A stretch of DNA of 29,670 nucleotides from positions 1-29,670 of the IMG/VR virus record IMGVR_UViG_3300031245_000006. One strand, 5' to 3'. Below the pieces are notes generated by a model. The model was given only the letters and a program-made list of their open reading frames with translations. It did no database searches and was not told the origin of the DNA. This DNA comes from a virus. Both the position numbers and the translations under genes were made by a program. Every line of letters starts with the position of its first letter. The stretch's first letter is position 1. Shown one piece after another: positions 1 through 7,574 of the stretch.

Positions 1-208
1 CGACGACGCTAGAGCTGCGGAAGAGGACAACAACCAGAGCGCCGAGCCGGTGCCAATCTGGTTCGGGAACGTGCGTCCCGACCAGAAGTTCATAATTCAG
101 CGGACGGATGATGTCTTTGTTCGTCGCCGGGCAAGCCTCGGAGCGCGAGAGGACTCGGACGAGTTCTTCACAGTCCTTAAACCGTTCGATCTTTACCGAC
201 TTGAGCAT
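1..208 (-). CDS. Partial small protein of unknown function, truncated by the left window edge
   Basis: Reading leftward from an ATG at 208-206, the frame stays open to base 1, giving at least 69 residues beginning MLKSVKIERFKDCEELVRVL. The start is set by a strong Shine-Dalgarno, AAGGAGGTG, a few bases upstream, and by a near-consensus sigma70 promoter at 246-274. I do not recognise the family. The visible part is charged at the N-terminus and becomes hydrophobic (ALVVVLF) close to the edge. It is the first of two leftward genes that are transcribed away from the replication operon. The C-terminus is not visible, so length and function cannot be judged. The rightward frame overlapping it lacks a comparable ribosome binding site and promoter. 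Confidence 0.75.
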   Translation of the reverse strand, partial: MLKSVKIERFKDCEELVRVLSRSEACPATNKDIIRPLNYELLVGTHVPEPDWHRLGALVVVLFRSSSVV

Positions 209-245
209 TGTACACCTCCTTATGATAGATGATTGTCACACCAAC

Positions 246-274
246 AGTATACCGCGCCGAAGCGCGGTTGTCAA
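246..274 (-). promoter_or_regulatory. Sigma70-type promoter for the leftward gene starting at 208
   Basis: On the minus strand TTGACA (274-269) is followed by a 17-bp spacer and TATACT (251-246). Both hexamers are at or next to consensus. A perfect inverted repeat, ACCGCGC CGAA GCGCGGT (251-268), fills the spacer almost exactly, so a dimeric regulator bound there would occlude RNA polymerase. The operator role is inference. Confidence 0.85.
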
Positions 275-285
275 GGGGAGAGAAG

Positions 286-321
286 GGAAAATAAAAGCGC
301 CCCGGCGACGTGCCGAGGCGC
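286..321 (-). terminator. Rho-independent terminator of the gene 342-764
   Basis: Read leftward, the arms GCGCC/GGCGC (321-317 and 301-297) with an inner CGGC/GCCG pairing form a GC-rich hairpin. It is followed by TTTTATTTT at 296-288. It lies about 20 bases after the stop codon of the leftward gene. Confidence 0.8.
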
Positions 322-341
322 GAAGACGACAGAAGTGTGGG

Positions 342-764
342 TTAGCCGTAGATGTCAACGATGAGGTTGGCGAATGCCTCAACCGGAGTTTCACCTTCGC
401 CGTGTCGATTACGCTGCCCGCGTGCGGTCTTAATAAAGGCGTCGGTAATCCATTCGCCGTTTTTGACGTGTTTGATTTCGATACGAGAGATTTTTGGATC
501 ACTGAAGAGCAGTGTGACAAACGCCCCCAGGCGATACTGGAACTGCTCCGGGATAGGCGTTCCTGTCAGCACATCATCGTTGATAGGACGCTCCAGAGAT
601 TTAGACGTGCTAATTATAGGTCTGTTCGTTGCGGAAACGGCTTCATACCGCGTGGTGATGCGCGCCATACCGTAGACGCGCTCGACTATAACTGAAGTGG
701 ACAAGATGCGCGCACCTTCTAACGAGGTGACCACAACGCGCTCAACTTCGGATGATGCATTCAT
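342..764 (-). CDS. Hypothetical protein, 140 aa
   Basis: Not recognised. The start at 764 (ATG) is chosen because AAGGAGG lies 6-7 bases upstream and the promoter at 802-830 is correctly placed for it. A longer frame would run into the promoter itself. The protein begins MNASSEVERVVVTSLEGAR and is rich in beta-branched residues in its first half. Its C-terminal part has alternating hydrophobic stretches and ends with a short amphipathic helix (PVEAFANLIVDIYG). No membrane segment, signal peptide or cysteine cluster is seen. It is a single-gene transcription unit with its own promoter and terminator, divergent from the replication operon. That position is typical of early regulatory or host-interaction genes, but nothing in the sequence proves such a role. 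Confidence 0.8.
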   Translation of the reverse strand: MNASSEVERVVVTSLEGARILSTSVIVERVYGMARITTRYEAVSATNRPIISTSKSLERPINDDVLTGTPIPEQFQYRLGAFVTLLFSDPKISRIEIKHVKNGEWITDAFIKTARGQRNRHGEGETPVEAFANLIVDIYG

Positions 765-801
765 AGGCTGCCTCCTTATAATAGACGAACATAACGTATA
801 C

Positions 802-830
802 ATCATACCACACACCCGCCGGACTGTCAA
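802..830 (-). promoter_or_regulatory. Sigma70-type promoter for gene 342-764
   Basis: On the minus strand TTGACA (830-825), a 17-bp spacer ending GTGTGG, then TATGAT (807-802). It is back to back with the rightward promoter at 857-886 and shares the same GC-rich spacer end. Confidence 0.85.
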
Positions 831-856
831 GCGCCGAAACTCATCTCATAAACCGC

Positions 857-886
857 TTGACACGCGGGGAGGTTGTGTGGTATAAT
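857..886 (+). promoter_or_regulatory. Main early promoter of the replication operon
   Basis: TTGACA (857-862), an 18-bp spacer ending GTGTGG, then consensus TATAAT (881-886). The start codon of the primase/helicase follows 45 bases later. It forms a divergent pair with the promoter at 802-830. Confidence 0.88.
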
Positions 887-890
887 CAGT

Positions 891-911
891 CTTGGCGTAG
901 TAGACGCTAAG
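891..911 (+). promoter_or_regulatory. Inverted repeat in the leader of the replication operon
   Basis: CTTGGCGT and ACGCTAAG (891-898 and 904-911) are inverted with one mismatch around a 5-base centre, just downstream of the -10 box and across the expected transcription start. It could be an operator or a short leader hairpin. Its role is inferred from position only. Confidence 0.4.
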
Positions 912-931
912 TTAGGAGGGAGGAAGGGGAT

Positions 932-3838
932 ATGTCTATATCAATTGCAGATTACCTCGACTTGCTCTACGGCGACGATACCGCCGCATATACGACCGTC
1001 AGCGTCAAACTGACCGACGGTCGCTTCAAATGTCAGACATTCAGCCTCTCGCAGCGCGCCGAAATCGTCAAGTATATCGAGAAACACCTCGTATACGACA
1101 TCTACATCAAGCGCGCGTCGCAAAAAAGAATCCCAGACCCCGGATCGTCCGGCAGCGCCAAACTTGCACACCTCCAGCGCGTCATCACCGCGGATATTGA
1201 CATCCAATCCGCTGCGCACGCGAAGGATACGCTCCCCGCGTCGAAAGACGACGCGCTCCGGCTGCTGGGGGAGAGCGGCTTGCCGGAACCAACGCTGATC
1301 GTCCACACCGGCAACGGGCTGATGCCGGTCTGGGCGCTGCGCGAACCGCAGAAAGCGGACGACGTTGCGCCGGTGCAAGCGGGCGTCGAGGCGCAACTGC
1401 GCATCACCGCCGCGCGCTACGGCTGGGCGCTCGACAACACCGGCGACGCCGCGCGGTCGATTCGCGTCGTTGGATCGTACAACTGGAAGCAACGACCGCA
1501 GAAGAAGCCCGTCACCGTCATCCGCAACAGCGACCGCTACTACGACCTGAACGACTTCGCCCAGTTCGCGCGCAAGCCGTTGCTCGCGCCGAAGCGCGTC
1601 GGCGGCGCGGCGACGCGGGAAACGATTGAGACGTTGCTGCGCTACATCCCCGGCGACGGACTTGAGTACAATATGTGGCTTGCGGCGGTGTGGGCGATCC
1701 AGTCCGCGCTGCCGGAAGACGTGGCGGCGGAGGTGCTGGACAACTGGACATACGACTGGGAGAAGCACCGGAAGCCCGATCACGTCGAGAGCGGGATCGG
1801 CGTCTTGGTCAACCTCGCACGAAAGTACGGTTTTGAGGGTACAGTGCCGGGTCTGCGCGGCGGGTACGTCGTATCGCCGGAACTGCCCGACGCGATGCGT
1901 ATCAACCAGCGCTATCTGGATATTGAGATCGACCCGGATGACAACTACCCGAATATCGTTGTCATCCGGTCGGCAAAAGGCACCGGTAAAACGCAGTGGC
2001 TGGCGGAGGCGGCGACGTGCTACCGGCGCGTGCTGTCGGTGGGGCACCGCGTCTCGCTGGTGCGCCAGAGCGCGGCACGGCTGAATCTTACCCCGTATTA
2101 CGAAGACGGGAAGTGGATCACGAACGCCCCGCGTGTTGCTACCACCATCCACAGTCTCGACAAAATCGAGACAGACACGCCGTATGATCTTGTGATCGTT
2201 GACGAGATCGAACAAGTGTTGAAAGCGATTGTCAACGACCGCAATCTGAAAAGCCGCAAGGTATCGGCTGTCGGCGCGTTGATGGAGCATCTCCGCAAAG
2301 CGCGTTTGATTATTCTCGCCGACGCCGACGTGGGCGAAGCGACGCTGACGTTCATTCAGTCTGCGTTTCCCGACCAGCCGATAGCCTACGTCGAAAACGA
2401 GTACGCACACCGCGCAATCGATCATCTCGTACTGCTGCCGACGCCGGAAGACGTTCTCCAGAAATCGCTGGAGTGGTACGACCCCAACGAGTGTAAAATC
2501 GCGCTTGCGTGCAACACCCGCGCCGACGCCGACCGCGCGGAGTTGTTCTACCGCCAGTACGCGCCGGGCGCGCGGATACTGAAGATCACAGCAGAAACGA
2601 GCGACAACAACAACGAGACGCTTGAGCGTATCAACGATATTCTACGAGACATTGATATTTTCATCTACTCCCCGTCAGTTGGAACGGGCGTGTCGATCGA
2701 CATTGAAGGATTCGCACTGTTCGGCATCGCCCGCAACGGCGTCGGCGTCGGCGACGTTGACGACTTCCGCCAGCAGTTGGGGCGTATTCGCAACCCGCTT
2801 GAGCGCGAGATCAACGTGTACGTTGAGACCAAGCGAATGAACGAACCGACCTCGCCCGAAGCGTACCGCGATCTCGCCAAACTGCGCGAACTGGAAGATG
2901 ACTTCCGCATTTCGCGCGCGAACGGCGCGCCGGAACCGGCGACGGAGTGGGATCGCGTGTACCTCGATCTCTACTGCGTCGTCAAAGCGAAGACCGCGGC
3001 GCAGAAGAACGCATTTTTTGATAACTTCGTCGGCGCGTATGCGGCTGAAGGCGTTGAAGTCTGGGATGACCGCGACAAGCCGCATCTGCCGACCGACCGA
3101 CGCCGCGAACTGGCGAAGTCGTTGCGCGAACAGCGCGAAGCGCAAGAGCGCGCCCGCGCCGAGCGCATCGCTAACGCGCCCGCGCCGGATGACGCGCAGA
3201 CGGAAGAGCAAAAGCGCGACGCAGAGCGGAAGGTCGAGTTAGAAGAGCGCTACGGCATCGACGTTGACGCCGACCTCGTACTCGACGACGAGCGCGGCGC
3301 ATACGGGCAGGCGCAGCGCTTCGCGGCGGTTGAGGACGCAGAGATAGCGAAGGCGCTGGACGAGATGGAGACGACGCGGCGCTTCAGTGCAGACCGCAAC
3401 CGGTTCGCATTGTTCGCGATCTGGTTCAATATGTTGATTACGGCGCTGCGATTGCGGATCGAAGAGGGTGCAGAAATTGCAATCACCGAAGAGTTTGTTG
3501 ACCTCGTTGACCGGAACCGATTATTGATCCAGGCGGCGCTGGGGATCAAGGTGCGCGAAGATTTCCGCCGAAAGCCGATGTCGTTTATCGGCGCGCTCTT
3601 CGCCCGCATCGGCGTCGGTATCGAAGGGAAGCAACAGCGCACAGACGGCGGGAAGCGGGTGCGCGTCTACCGGCTGGTGGGCGTCGAACGGGCGCGACTA
3701 CGCACCACCGGCATCCGCAAGCGGCACGCAGACCGCACCGCGCCGGTGTACGAGTTTTTCGGAACTGCTGTCACAACACATCATAGAAATAAAAGAAAGA
3801 CTGCTGTTGTGACATCTGCTGCTACTGCTGTACACTAG
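932..3838 (+). CDS. Bifunctional primase/helicase, AEP primase plus CyRepA/origin-binding-type helicase
   Basis: A 968-residue replication protein. The N-terminal third fits an archaeo-eukaryotic primase-like domain: TADIDIQ (86-92), HTGNGLMPVW (125-134), and RSIRVVGSYNWKQ (175-187), which matches the R-x-(P/V)-G-s-x-N-x-K pattern of that superfamily. A superfamily 2-type helicase follows. It has Walker A GTGKT (350-354), Walker B with DEIE (424-427) preceded by VATTIHSL, and the motif SPSVGTGVSI near 580, as in herpes UL9-like origin-binding and CyRepA proteins. A long charged region (about 690-830) precedes a C-terminal segment of unknown role. The start has a purine-rich ribosome binding site, GGAGGGAGGAAGGGG. 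Residues 947-961, nearly the whole C-terminal tail, are encoded by a copy of the 45-bp palindromic element. It probably opens and drives phage replication together with the polymerase downstream. The exact primase activity is inferred from motifs. Confidence 0.85.
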   Translation: MSISIADYLDLLYGDDTAAYTTVSVKLTDGRFKCQTFSLSQRAEIVKYIEKHLVYDIYIKRASQKRIPDPGSSGSAKLAHLQRVITADIDIQSAAHAKDTLPASKDDALRLLGESGLPEPTLIVHTGNGLMPVWALREPQKADDVAPVQAGVEAQLRITAARYGWALDNTGDAARSIRVVGSYNWKQRPQKKPVTVIRNSDRYYDLNDFAQFARKPLLAPKRVGGAATRETIETLLRYIPGDGLEYNMWLAAVWAIQSALPEDVAAEVLDNWTYDWEKHRKPDHVESGIGVLVNLARKYGFEGTVPGLRGGYVVSPELPDAMRINQRYLDIEIDPDDNYPNIVVIRSAKGTGKTQWLAEAATCYRRVLSVGHRVSLVRQSAARLNLTPYYEDGKWITNAPRVATTIHSLDKIETDTPYDLVIVDEIEQVLKAIVNDRNLKSRKVSAVGALMEHLRKARLIILADADVGEATLTFIQSAFPDQPIAYVENEYAHRAIDHLVLLPTPEDVLQKSLEWYDPNECKIALACNTRADADRAELFYRQYAPGARILKITAETSDNNNETLERINDILRDIDIFIYSPSVGTGVSIDIEGFALFGIARNGVGVGDVDDFRQQLGRIRNPLEREINVYVETKRMNEPTSPEAYRDLAKLRELEDDFRISRANGAPEPATEWDRVYLDLYCVVKAKTAAQKNAFFDNFVGAYAAEGVEVWDDRDKPHLPTDRRRELAKSLREQREAQERARAERIANAPAPDDAQTEEQKRDAERKVELEERYGIDVDADLVLDDERGAYGQAQRFAAVEDAEIAKALDEMETTRRFSADRNRFALFAIWFNMLITALRLRIEEGAEIAITEEFVDLVDRNRLLIQAALGIKVREDFRRKPMSFIGALFARIGVGIEGKQQRTDGGKRVRVYRLVGVERARLRTTGIRKRHADRTAPVYEFFGTAVTTHHRNKRKTAVVTSAATAVH
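3769..3813 (+). repeat. 45-bp palindromic element, copy 1 (coding)
   Basis: TGTCACAACA and TGTTGTGAC ends enclose an AT-rich core with the sequence AGAAATAAAAG. It lies in frame in the 3' end of the primase/helicase gene and encodes VTTHHRNKRKTAVVT. GAACTGCTG upstream and ATCTGCTGCT downstream extend the palindromic character. Confidence 0.9.
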
Positions 3839-3847
3839 GGGGCGCGT

Positions 3848-4126
3848 ATGGCGATCTATCGCGACGTGATATTTTGGAGCGGCGCGACCGACGGCGACTG
3901 TGAGGCGACGGTGGTGCGGGCGCGGCTGCTGGGGATGACTATTGATCTGGGTGATGATGACGAGCGTCCGGACAAAATGACTGCATTTTACGAAGCAGAT
4001 GGCGGCGGGATAATTGTGTACGAAGTAGAGTGTTGGGAAGCGGACGGACGAATGACCGCCCGTTGGCGGCGCGTTGCGTCGCTTGAAGAGATGCGACGTG
4101 CGTATCTGGAGCGGCTTGAGTTGTAG
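3848..4126 (+). CDS. Small protein of the window's four-member paralogue family, 92 aa
   Basis: Function unknown. An ATG at 3848 follows AGGGGG by 6-7 bases and lies 10 bases after the primase/helicase stop. The sequence looks like a small alpha/beta protein. A central block, TAFYEADGGGIIVYEVECW, precedes a C-terminal helix (SLEEMRRAYLERLEL). The same layout (an aromatic patch, a D/E-G turn, hydrophobic strand IIVxxV, then an acidic helix) recurs in the products at 13204-13491, 13669-13989 and 15375-15680. Unlike those, this member sits inside the early operon with no private promoter. Homology is judged by eye and is moderate; enzymatic motifs are absent. A host-directed or regulatory role is possible but unproven. 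Confidence 0.75.
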   Translation: MAIYRDVIFWSGATDGDCEATVVRARLLGMTIDLGDDDERPDKMTAFYEADGGGIIVYEVECWEADGRMTARWRRVASLEEMRRAYLERLEL

Positions 4127-4132
4127 CGTTCG

Positions 4133-4579
4133 ATGAAATCGTTTGACGAACAAGCCGCGTTCGGGCTGCCCTACGAACGCTTGATCGCGCAGACGGCGGC
4201 GCTGCTGCTCTACCCGCAGCGTCTCGATCTGACGCTGGTGCGGCTGGACGCCTACGCGCCGCTGGATTATCTGCTGCTGGACGGCGATTGTCCGATCGCG
4301 GCGTTGGAGGTCAAGCGCCGGTCGGTGCGCTCTGATACGTATCCGACAACGATTATTCCGCAATCCGTTGTCGATGCGGCGCGTCGCTTGACAATCCCCG
4401 TTTTCGCTGCTATTCTCTTCACCGACGGATTAGCCGTATTCGATGTGCTGCGCACGCCCTCAACCGCACGCTGGCTGCGCACGCGGCGCGGGCGGTTGCG
4501 GAAGCACCGCGAGTACGACATCTCAGAAAGGTTGGTGCGAATTGAGGAAGTACATCAACTGCCGCGACGAGGCGCTTGA
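4133..4579 (+). CDS. PD-(D/E)XK nuclease-like protein, 148 aa
   Basis: The product contains DYLLLDGDCPIAALEVKRR (residues about 43-61), where D, then E-V-K after a hydrophobic strand, fits the core of the PD-(D/E)XK nuclease fold. The following helix and strand (SVVDAARRLTIPVFAAILF) also agree with that fold. It resembles small type I restriction R-subunit-like or Holliday-junction-resolvase-like domains, but I cannot place it in a named family. It starts at an ATG 6 bases after the previous stop with no clear Shine-Dalgarno, which suggests coupled translation. It overlaps the polymerase gene by 38 bases. In a replication operon it may process recombination or replication intermediates. The C-terminus is very basic (TARWLRTRRGRLRKHR), consistent with DNA binding. 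Confidence 0.65.
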   Translation: MKSFDEQAAFGLPYERLIAQTAALLLYPQRLDLTLVRLDAYAPLDYLLLDGDCPIAALEVKRRSVRSDTYPTTIIPQSVVDAARRLTIPVFAAILFTDGLAVFDVLRTPSTARWLRTRRGRLRKHREYDISERLVRIEEVHQLPRRGA

Positions 4580-6845
4580 CGCGGTTCAAGCGCTGCTCGA
4601 ATGCGAGGTGCTTGCGTTCGATATTGAGACGCAACCGTTGTTTCGCTACCCGAAAGATCGGACAAAGACGGCGTACCGGGCGTACTTCGCGTACCTCAAA
4701 CGCAATCGTTGGGGTCTGACCTACGATCCCGATCCCGACGACCTGCCCGACCCGCTGCCGCCGCCGGCGGATCATCTCGCCGAGAAACAGCGCCTGCAAC
4801 GCCTCCTCAACGACGCGCCGCGCGGCGGGAAGACCTCGGCGCGACGCATCAACGATCTAGAGCGCGCGCTTGAGGCGCTTGACGACGAGGTTGTACCGGC
4901 GTGGGTGATGCGGCACGTCGCGCGTCTGCTTCTGAGCGGCGACTACGCCAACGACCCGGTGCGCCCCGGTCTCGACCCGCGTACTTCTCGTATTTTCCTC
5001 GTCCAGTTCGCAACGCCCGGCGGCGACGCCTACTGCTTCAACGTGCGTCGTACTGGGCTGGACGTTTTCATTCCGATCTTCGAGCGCGTGCCGCTGGTCG
5101 GGGCGAACCTCACCTTTGATGTGCAGTTTGTGCTGCACACCGTCGGCGTTTTTCCGCGCGTCGCGTGGGATGTGGTTGTCGCCGACCGCGTGATCACGCT
5201 CGGTCTCGACGTTCCGCACTCCCTCGCTGCCGTCGCCGAACGCTGGATCGGCGAGACGCTCGACAAAAGCGTTCGCGAGACGTTCGGCAACCCGCACGCG
5301 CTCGAACCGACGCCGTCGCAAGTCGAGTACGCGCTCAAAGACGTTGAGGTTCTTTTCCCGACCCAACGCCGCCAGCAGCAGCGCGCGGAAGCGTTGGGCG
5401 TGCCGGACGCGGTGCGGCTGTTCGTCAACCTCACCGTTCCGACCGCAGCGATAGAGTACTGCGGGCTGCGCATCGACGCCGCCCGGTGGAACGAACTCGC
5501 CGACGAGGCGGAGCGGCGACTGCGCGCTGCATCAGAGCAATTCGCCGAATATCTCGGCGTCGAACCGAACGAGTTGACGAAACGCGAACTGGTGAAAACC
5601 GCGGCGAAGATGCGCGGGGTGAACATCGAATCGCTTGACAAGCAAGAGTTGGGCGAAGTCGAACGCGAGTACGAAGACGATCCGGAGCGGCGTCGGTTTT
5701 TCGACCTCTACCGCGCCTGGTCGCACTGGCAGAAGCGCGTTTCGACTTACGGACGTGGGTTTCTGTCGCACATCCACCCGTTGACCGGTCGGATACATCC
5801 GAACCTAAAGATAGCCGGGACGGACACCGGGCGGTTCGCGTGCGGCGAACCCAATCTCTTGAATATCCCGCGCGGCGAGGGTGACGATCTGGACTACCGC
5901 AGCGCGTTCGTTGCGCCGGAAGGGTTTGTTTTTGTGAATGCGGATTACGCTGCGATGGAGCAGCGCATCGCCGCCGATCTCTCAGAAGACCCCGCACTGC
6001 TGGCGTTGTTCCGTTCCGGCGGTGACAACCACAGCGTTACCGCGGCGCTGATGTTCCACATCCGGCGCGGGGACGTTGACGAACCGACACCGACAATGCT
6101 GACGTTCCAGAACCAACCGGTTGAGGGGTACGTTCTTCCGTCGGGCTGGGACGCGCAGCGAACGGTGCGGTTTGTGATTGAAAGCGGGTTGATGGAGAAG
6201 ATCGGGAAGACGTACAAGAAGACGACGCGGCAAGTCGCAAAGGTGGTTGCGTTCTTATACTTCTACGGCGGCACGCCGGTCGGGCTGGCGAAGAAGTTGC
6301 ATATAACGGTCGACGAAGCGGCGCAATTCTTCCGAGAATTCAGTGCGGCGTATCCGGTACTGTCGCGTTGGTTCGCCGACTGCGGGCGCGCGCCGTTCGA
6401 GCAGAGCGCCAGGCGCGTCGACGGATCGACCGCCGGGTACGTTTCGACCTACGCCGGTCTGCGCCGCTGGTTTACGCTGCCGACGCCCGCCGCCAACCGC
6501 GCTGATGAGAAGCGCGTCTGGCGCGAGCGCGGCGCGATCCAACGTCAGGCGATGAACCACCCTTGTCAAGGGGGGAATGCGGTCATTATGGCGCAAGCGA
6601 TGGCGGACGCCTTCCGGCTTTGCGAACCGCGCGAGGGCGGGATTGAAGCGACGCTGGGGATCGAACGAATGATCGTCGCGCCGATCTATGATGAGGCGCT
6701 CGCTATCGTACCCGCGTCGCTGCCGGAAGAGGACGCGCAGCGTTGGCTGGAGCAGACGATGCTTGACGCGGCGCAGCGGTATATGACGCAGTGCCCGCCC
6801 GCAGTCGAGGTGAACCCTATTTCTAAGAATTGGAGGAAGTACTGA
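4542..6845 (+). CDS. Family A DNA polymerase with 3'-5' exonuclease domain
   Basis: The replicative polymerase, about 767 residues. I chose the TTG at 4542 because AGAAAGG lies 9-10 bases upstream and the protein then begins KYINCRDEALDAVQALL just before the exonuclease; upstream in-frame sequence has no polymerase character. Exo I is FDIET (26-30), Exo II NLTFDVQF (189-196), Exo III YALKDVEVLF (263-272). Polymerase motif A is NADYAAMEQRI with D468. Motif B is the helix around RQVAKVVAFLYFYGG. Motif C is IYDEALAI with D717; the usual H of HDE is Y. TGRFACGEPNLLNIP is typical of bacterial and phage PolA. About 110 residues (31-140), rich in proline, aspartate and charged helices, are inserted between Exo I and the next exonuclease strand, which is unusual. 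No 5'-3' exonuclease domain is present. Confidence 0.92.
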   Translation: MRKYINCRDEALDAVQALLECEVLAFDIETQPLFRYPKDRTKTAYRAYFAYLKRNRWGLTYDPDPDDLPDPLPPPADHLAEKQRLQRLLNDAPRGGKTSARRINDLERALEALDDEVVPAWVMRHVARLLLSGDYANDPVRPGLDPRTSRIFLVQFATPGGDAYCFNVRRTGLDVFIPIFERVPLVGANLTFDVQFVLHTVGVFPRVAWDVVVADRVITLGLDVPHSLAAVAERWIGETLDKSVRETFGNPHALEPTPSQVEYALKDVEVLFPTQRRQQQRAEALGVPDAVRLFVNLTVPTAAIEYCGLRIDAARWNELADEAERRLRAASEQFAEYLGVEPNELTKRELVKTAAKMRGVNIESLDKQELGEVEREYEDDPERRRFFDLYRAWSHWQKRVSTYGRGFLSHIHPLTGRIHPNLKIAGTDTGRFACGEPNLLNIPRGEGDDLDYRSAFVAPEGFVFVNADYAAMEQRIAADLSEDPALLALFRSGGDNHSVTAALMFHIRRGDVDEPTPTMLTFQNQPVEGYVLPSGWDAQRTVRFVIESGLMEKIGKTYKKTTRQVAKVVAFLYFYGGTPVGLAKKLHITVDEAAQFFREFSAAYPVLSRWFADCGRAPFEQSARRVDGSTAGYVSTYAGLRRWFTLPTPAANRADEKRVWRERGAIQRQAMNHPCQGGNAVIMAQAMADAFRLCEPREGGIEATLGIERMIVAPIYDEALAIVPASLPEEDAQRWLEQTMLDAAQRYMTQCPPAVEVNPISKNWRKY

Positions 6846-7537
6846 TGACATCATTTTTTGGCGTCAAAATCCAGAAACCGCAACCGCTCGTTGACGCCAT
6901 CCGCAGCGTCGTTTCTGCGAAGCGTCGCCCGGTCGCCGCGCGGGATCGGGTGTACGCGAGCGAGATTTCTGCGTGCGACCGGCGGATAACGTTCGCGCTG
7001 ATGGGCTGCGAACCGGACGCGCCACGCTCAGACAGTCCGTCGGCGCTGCTGGGCGACGCGATCCACGCGCATCTCGAAGCGCTGTTGATGGAGGCGTTCC
7101 CCGGTCGCGTTGAAACAGAGGTGCGGGTGGTGAGCGGCGCGGTCTCCGGGCGGATTGACGCGCTGCTCATCGAAGAGGACAACACACTGACGGTGATCGA
7201 CATCAAGACCGTCAGCGCAAAGGAGTGGGCGGCGCGGTCGAAACTGGAAGAATACGTTGACCAGATCAGCGTCTACGCCGCGCTGGTCGAGGCGCAGACG
7301 GGTGTGGTGCTGCTGGTCAACCGCGACACCGGCGAGATGGAGGAGATGCGTTTCGAGATCGACCGCGCCCGCGCGGAGGCGCTGCTGTATAAGGCGCTGC
7401 GGTTGCAATCGCTCGCGCTGGATGGGTATATCGCGGAAGCAAAAGCGTGGGGTACGGAAGAGTGCCGTTGGTGCCCGTTCCGCAAGCGGTGTGAACCGCT
7501 TGACAAAACGGGCGTTCTGGCGTATACTGCGGAGTAA
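6845..7537 (+). CDS. RecB/Cas4-like PD-(D/E)XK exonuclease, 230 aa
   Basis: The nuclease core is readable in order: LLGDAIHAHLEALL (motif I His), SGRIDALLI (Asp), VIDIKTV (D-x-K) and DQISVYAAL (motif Gln-Tyr). A Cys in SACDRRI near the N-terminus and the C-terminal CRWCPFRKRC suggest the four-cysteine iron-sulfur cluster site of Cas4/AddB-like nucleases. Such phage enzymes resect DNA ends for recombination or host-DNA turnover. The ATG at 6845 shares its A with the polymerase stop (TGATG), with GGAGG upstream, so translation is coupled. No cas1 or cas2 and no repeat array is near, so a CRISPR role is not supported. A promoter lies within its 3' end. Confidence 0.85.
   Translation: MTSFFGVKIQKPQPLVDAIRSVVSAKRRPVAARDRVYASEISACDRRITFALMGCEPDAPRSDSPSALLGDAIHAHLEALLMEAFPGRVETEVRVVSGAVSGRIDALLIEEDNTLTVIDIKTVSAKEWAARSKLEEYVDQISVYAALVEAQTGVVLLVNRDTGEMEEMRFEIDRARAEALLYKALRLQSLALDGYIAEAKAWGTEECRWCPFRKRCEPLDKTGVLAYTAE
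7500..7528 (+). promoter_or_regulatory. Internal promoter for the SSB-like gene and downstream genes
   Basis: TTGACA (7500-7505), 17-bp spacer, TATACT (7523-7528), located inside the last codons of the nuclease gene and 46 bases before the next start. It probably boosts expression of the SSB-like protein, which is needed in high copy. The match to consensus is strong, but a coding-sequence coincidence cannot be excluded. Confidence 0.7.
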
Positions 7538-7574
7538 GGCGATTGCGCCGAAGACGATAGAAAGGAAGTAAGGT

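Noticed and set aside
50-232. Rightward small frame at the left edge
   Set aside because: It opposes the leftward gene that has a strong promoter and ribosome binding site, and it has none of its own.
941-2425. Long leftward open frame of 494 codons opposite the primase/helicase
   Set aside because: It is a shadow of GC-rich coding sequence: no ribosome binding site, arginine-rich low-complexity product, and the plus strand has clear motifs.
6845-7537. Cas4 of a CRISPR system
   Set aside because: Cas4-like motifs occur in many phage recombination nucleases and no cas1/cas2 or repeat-spacer array is present.
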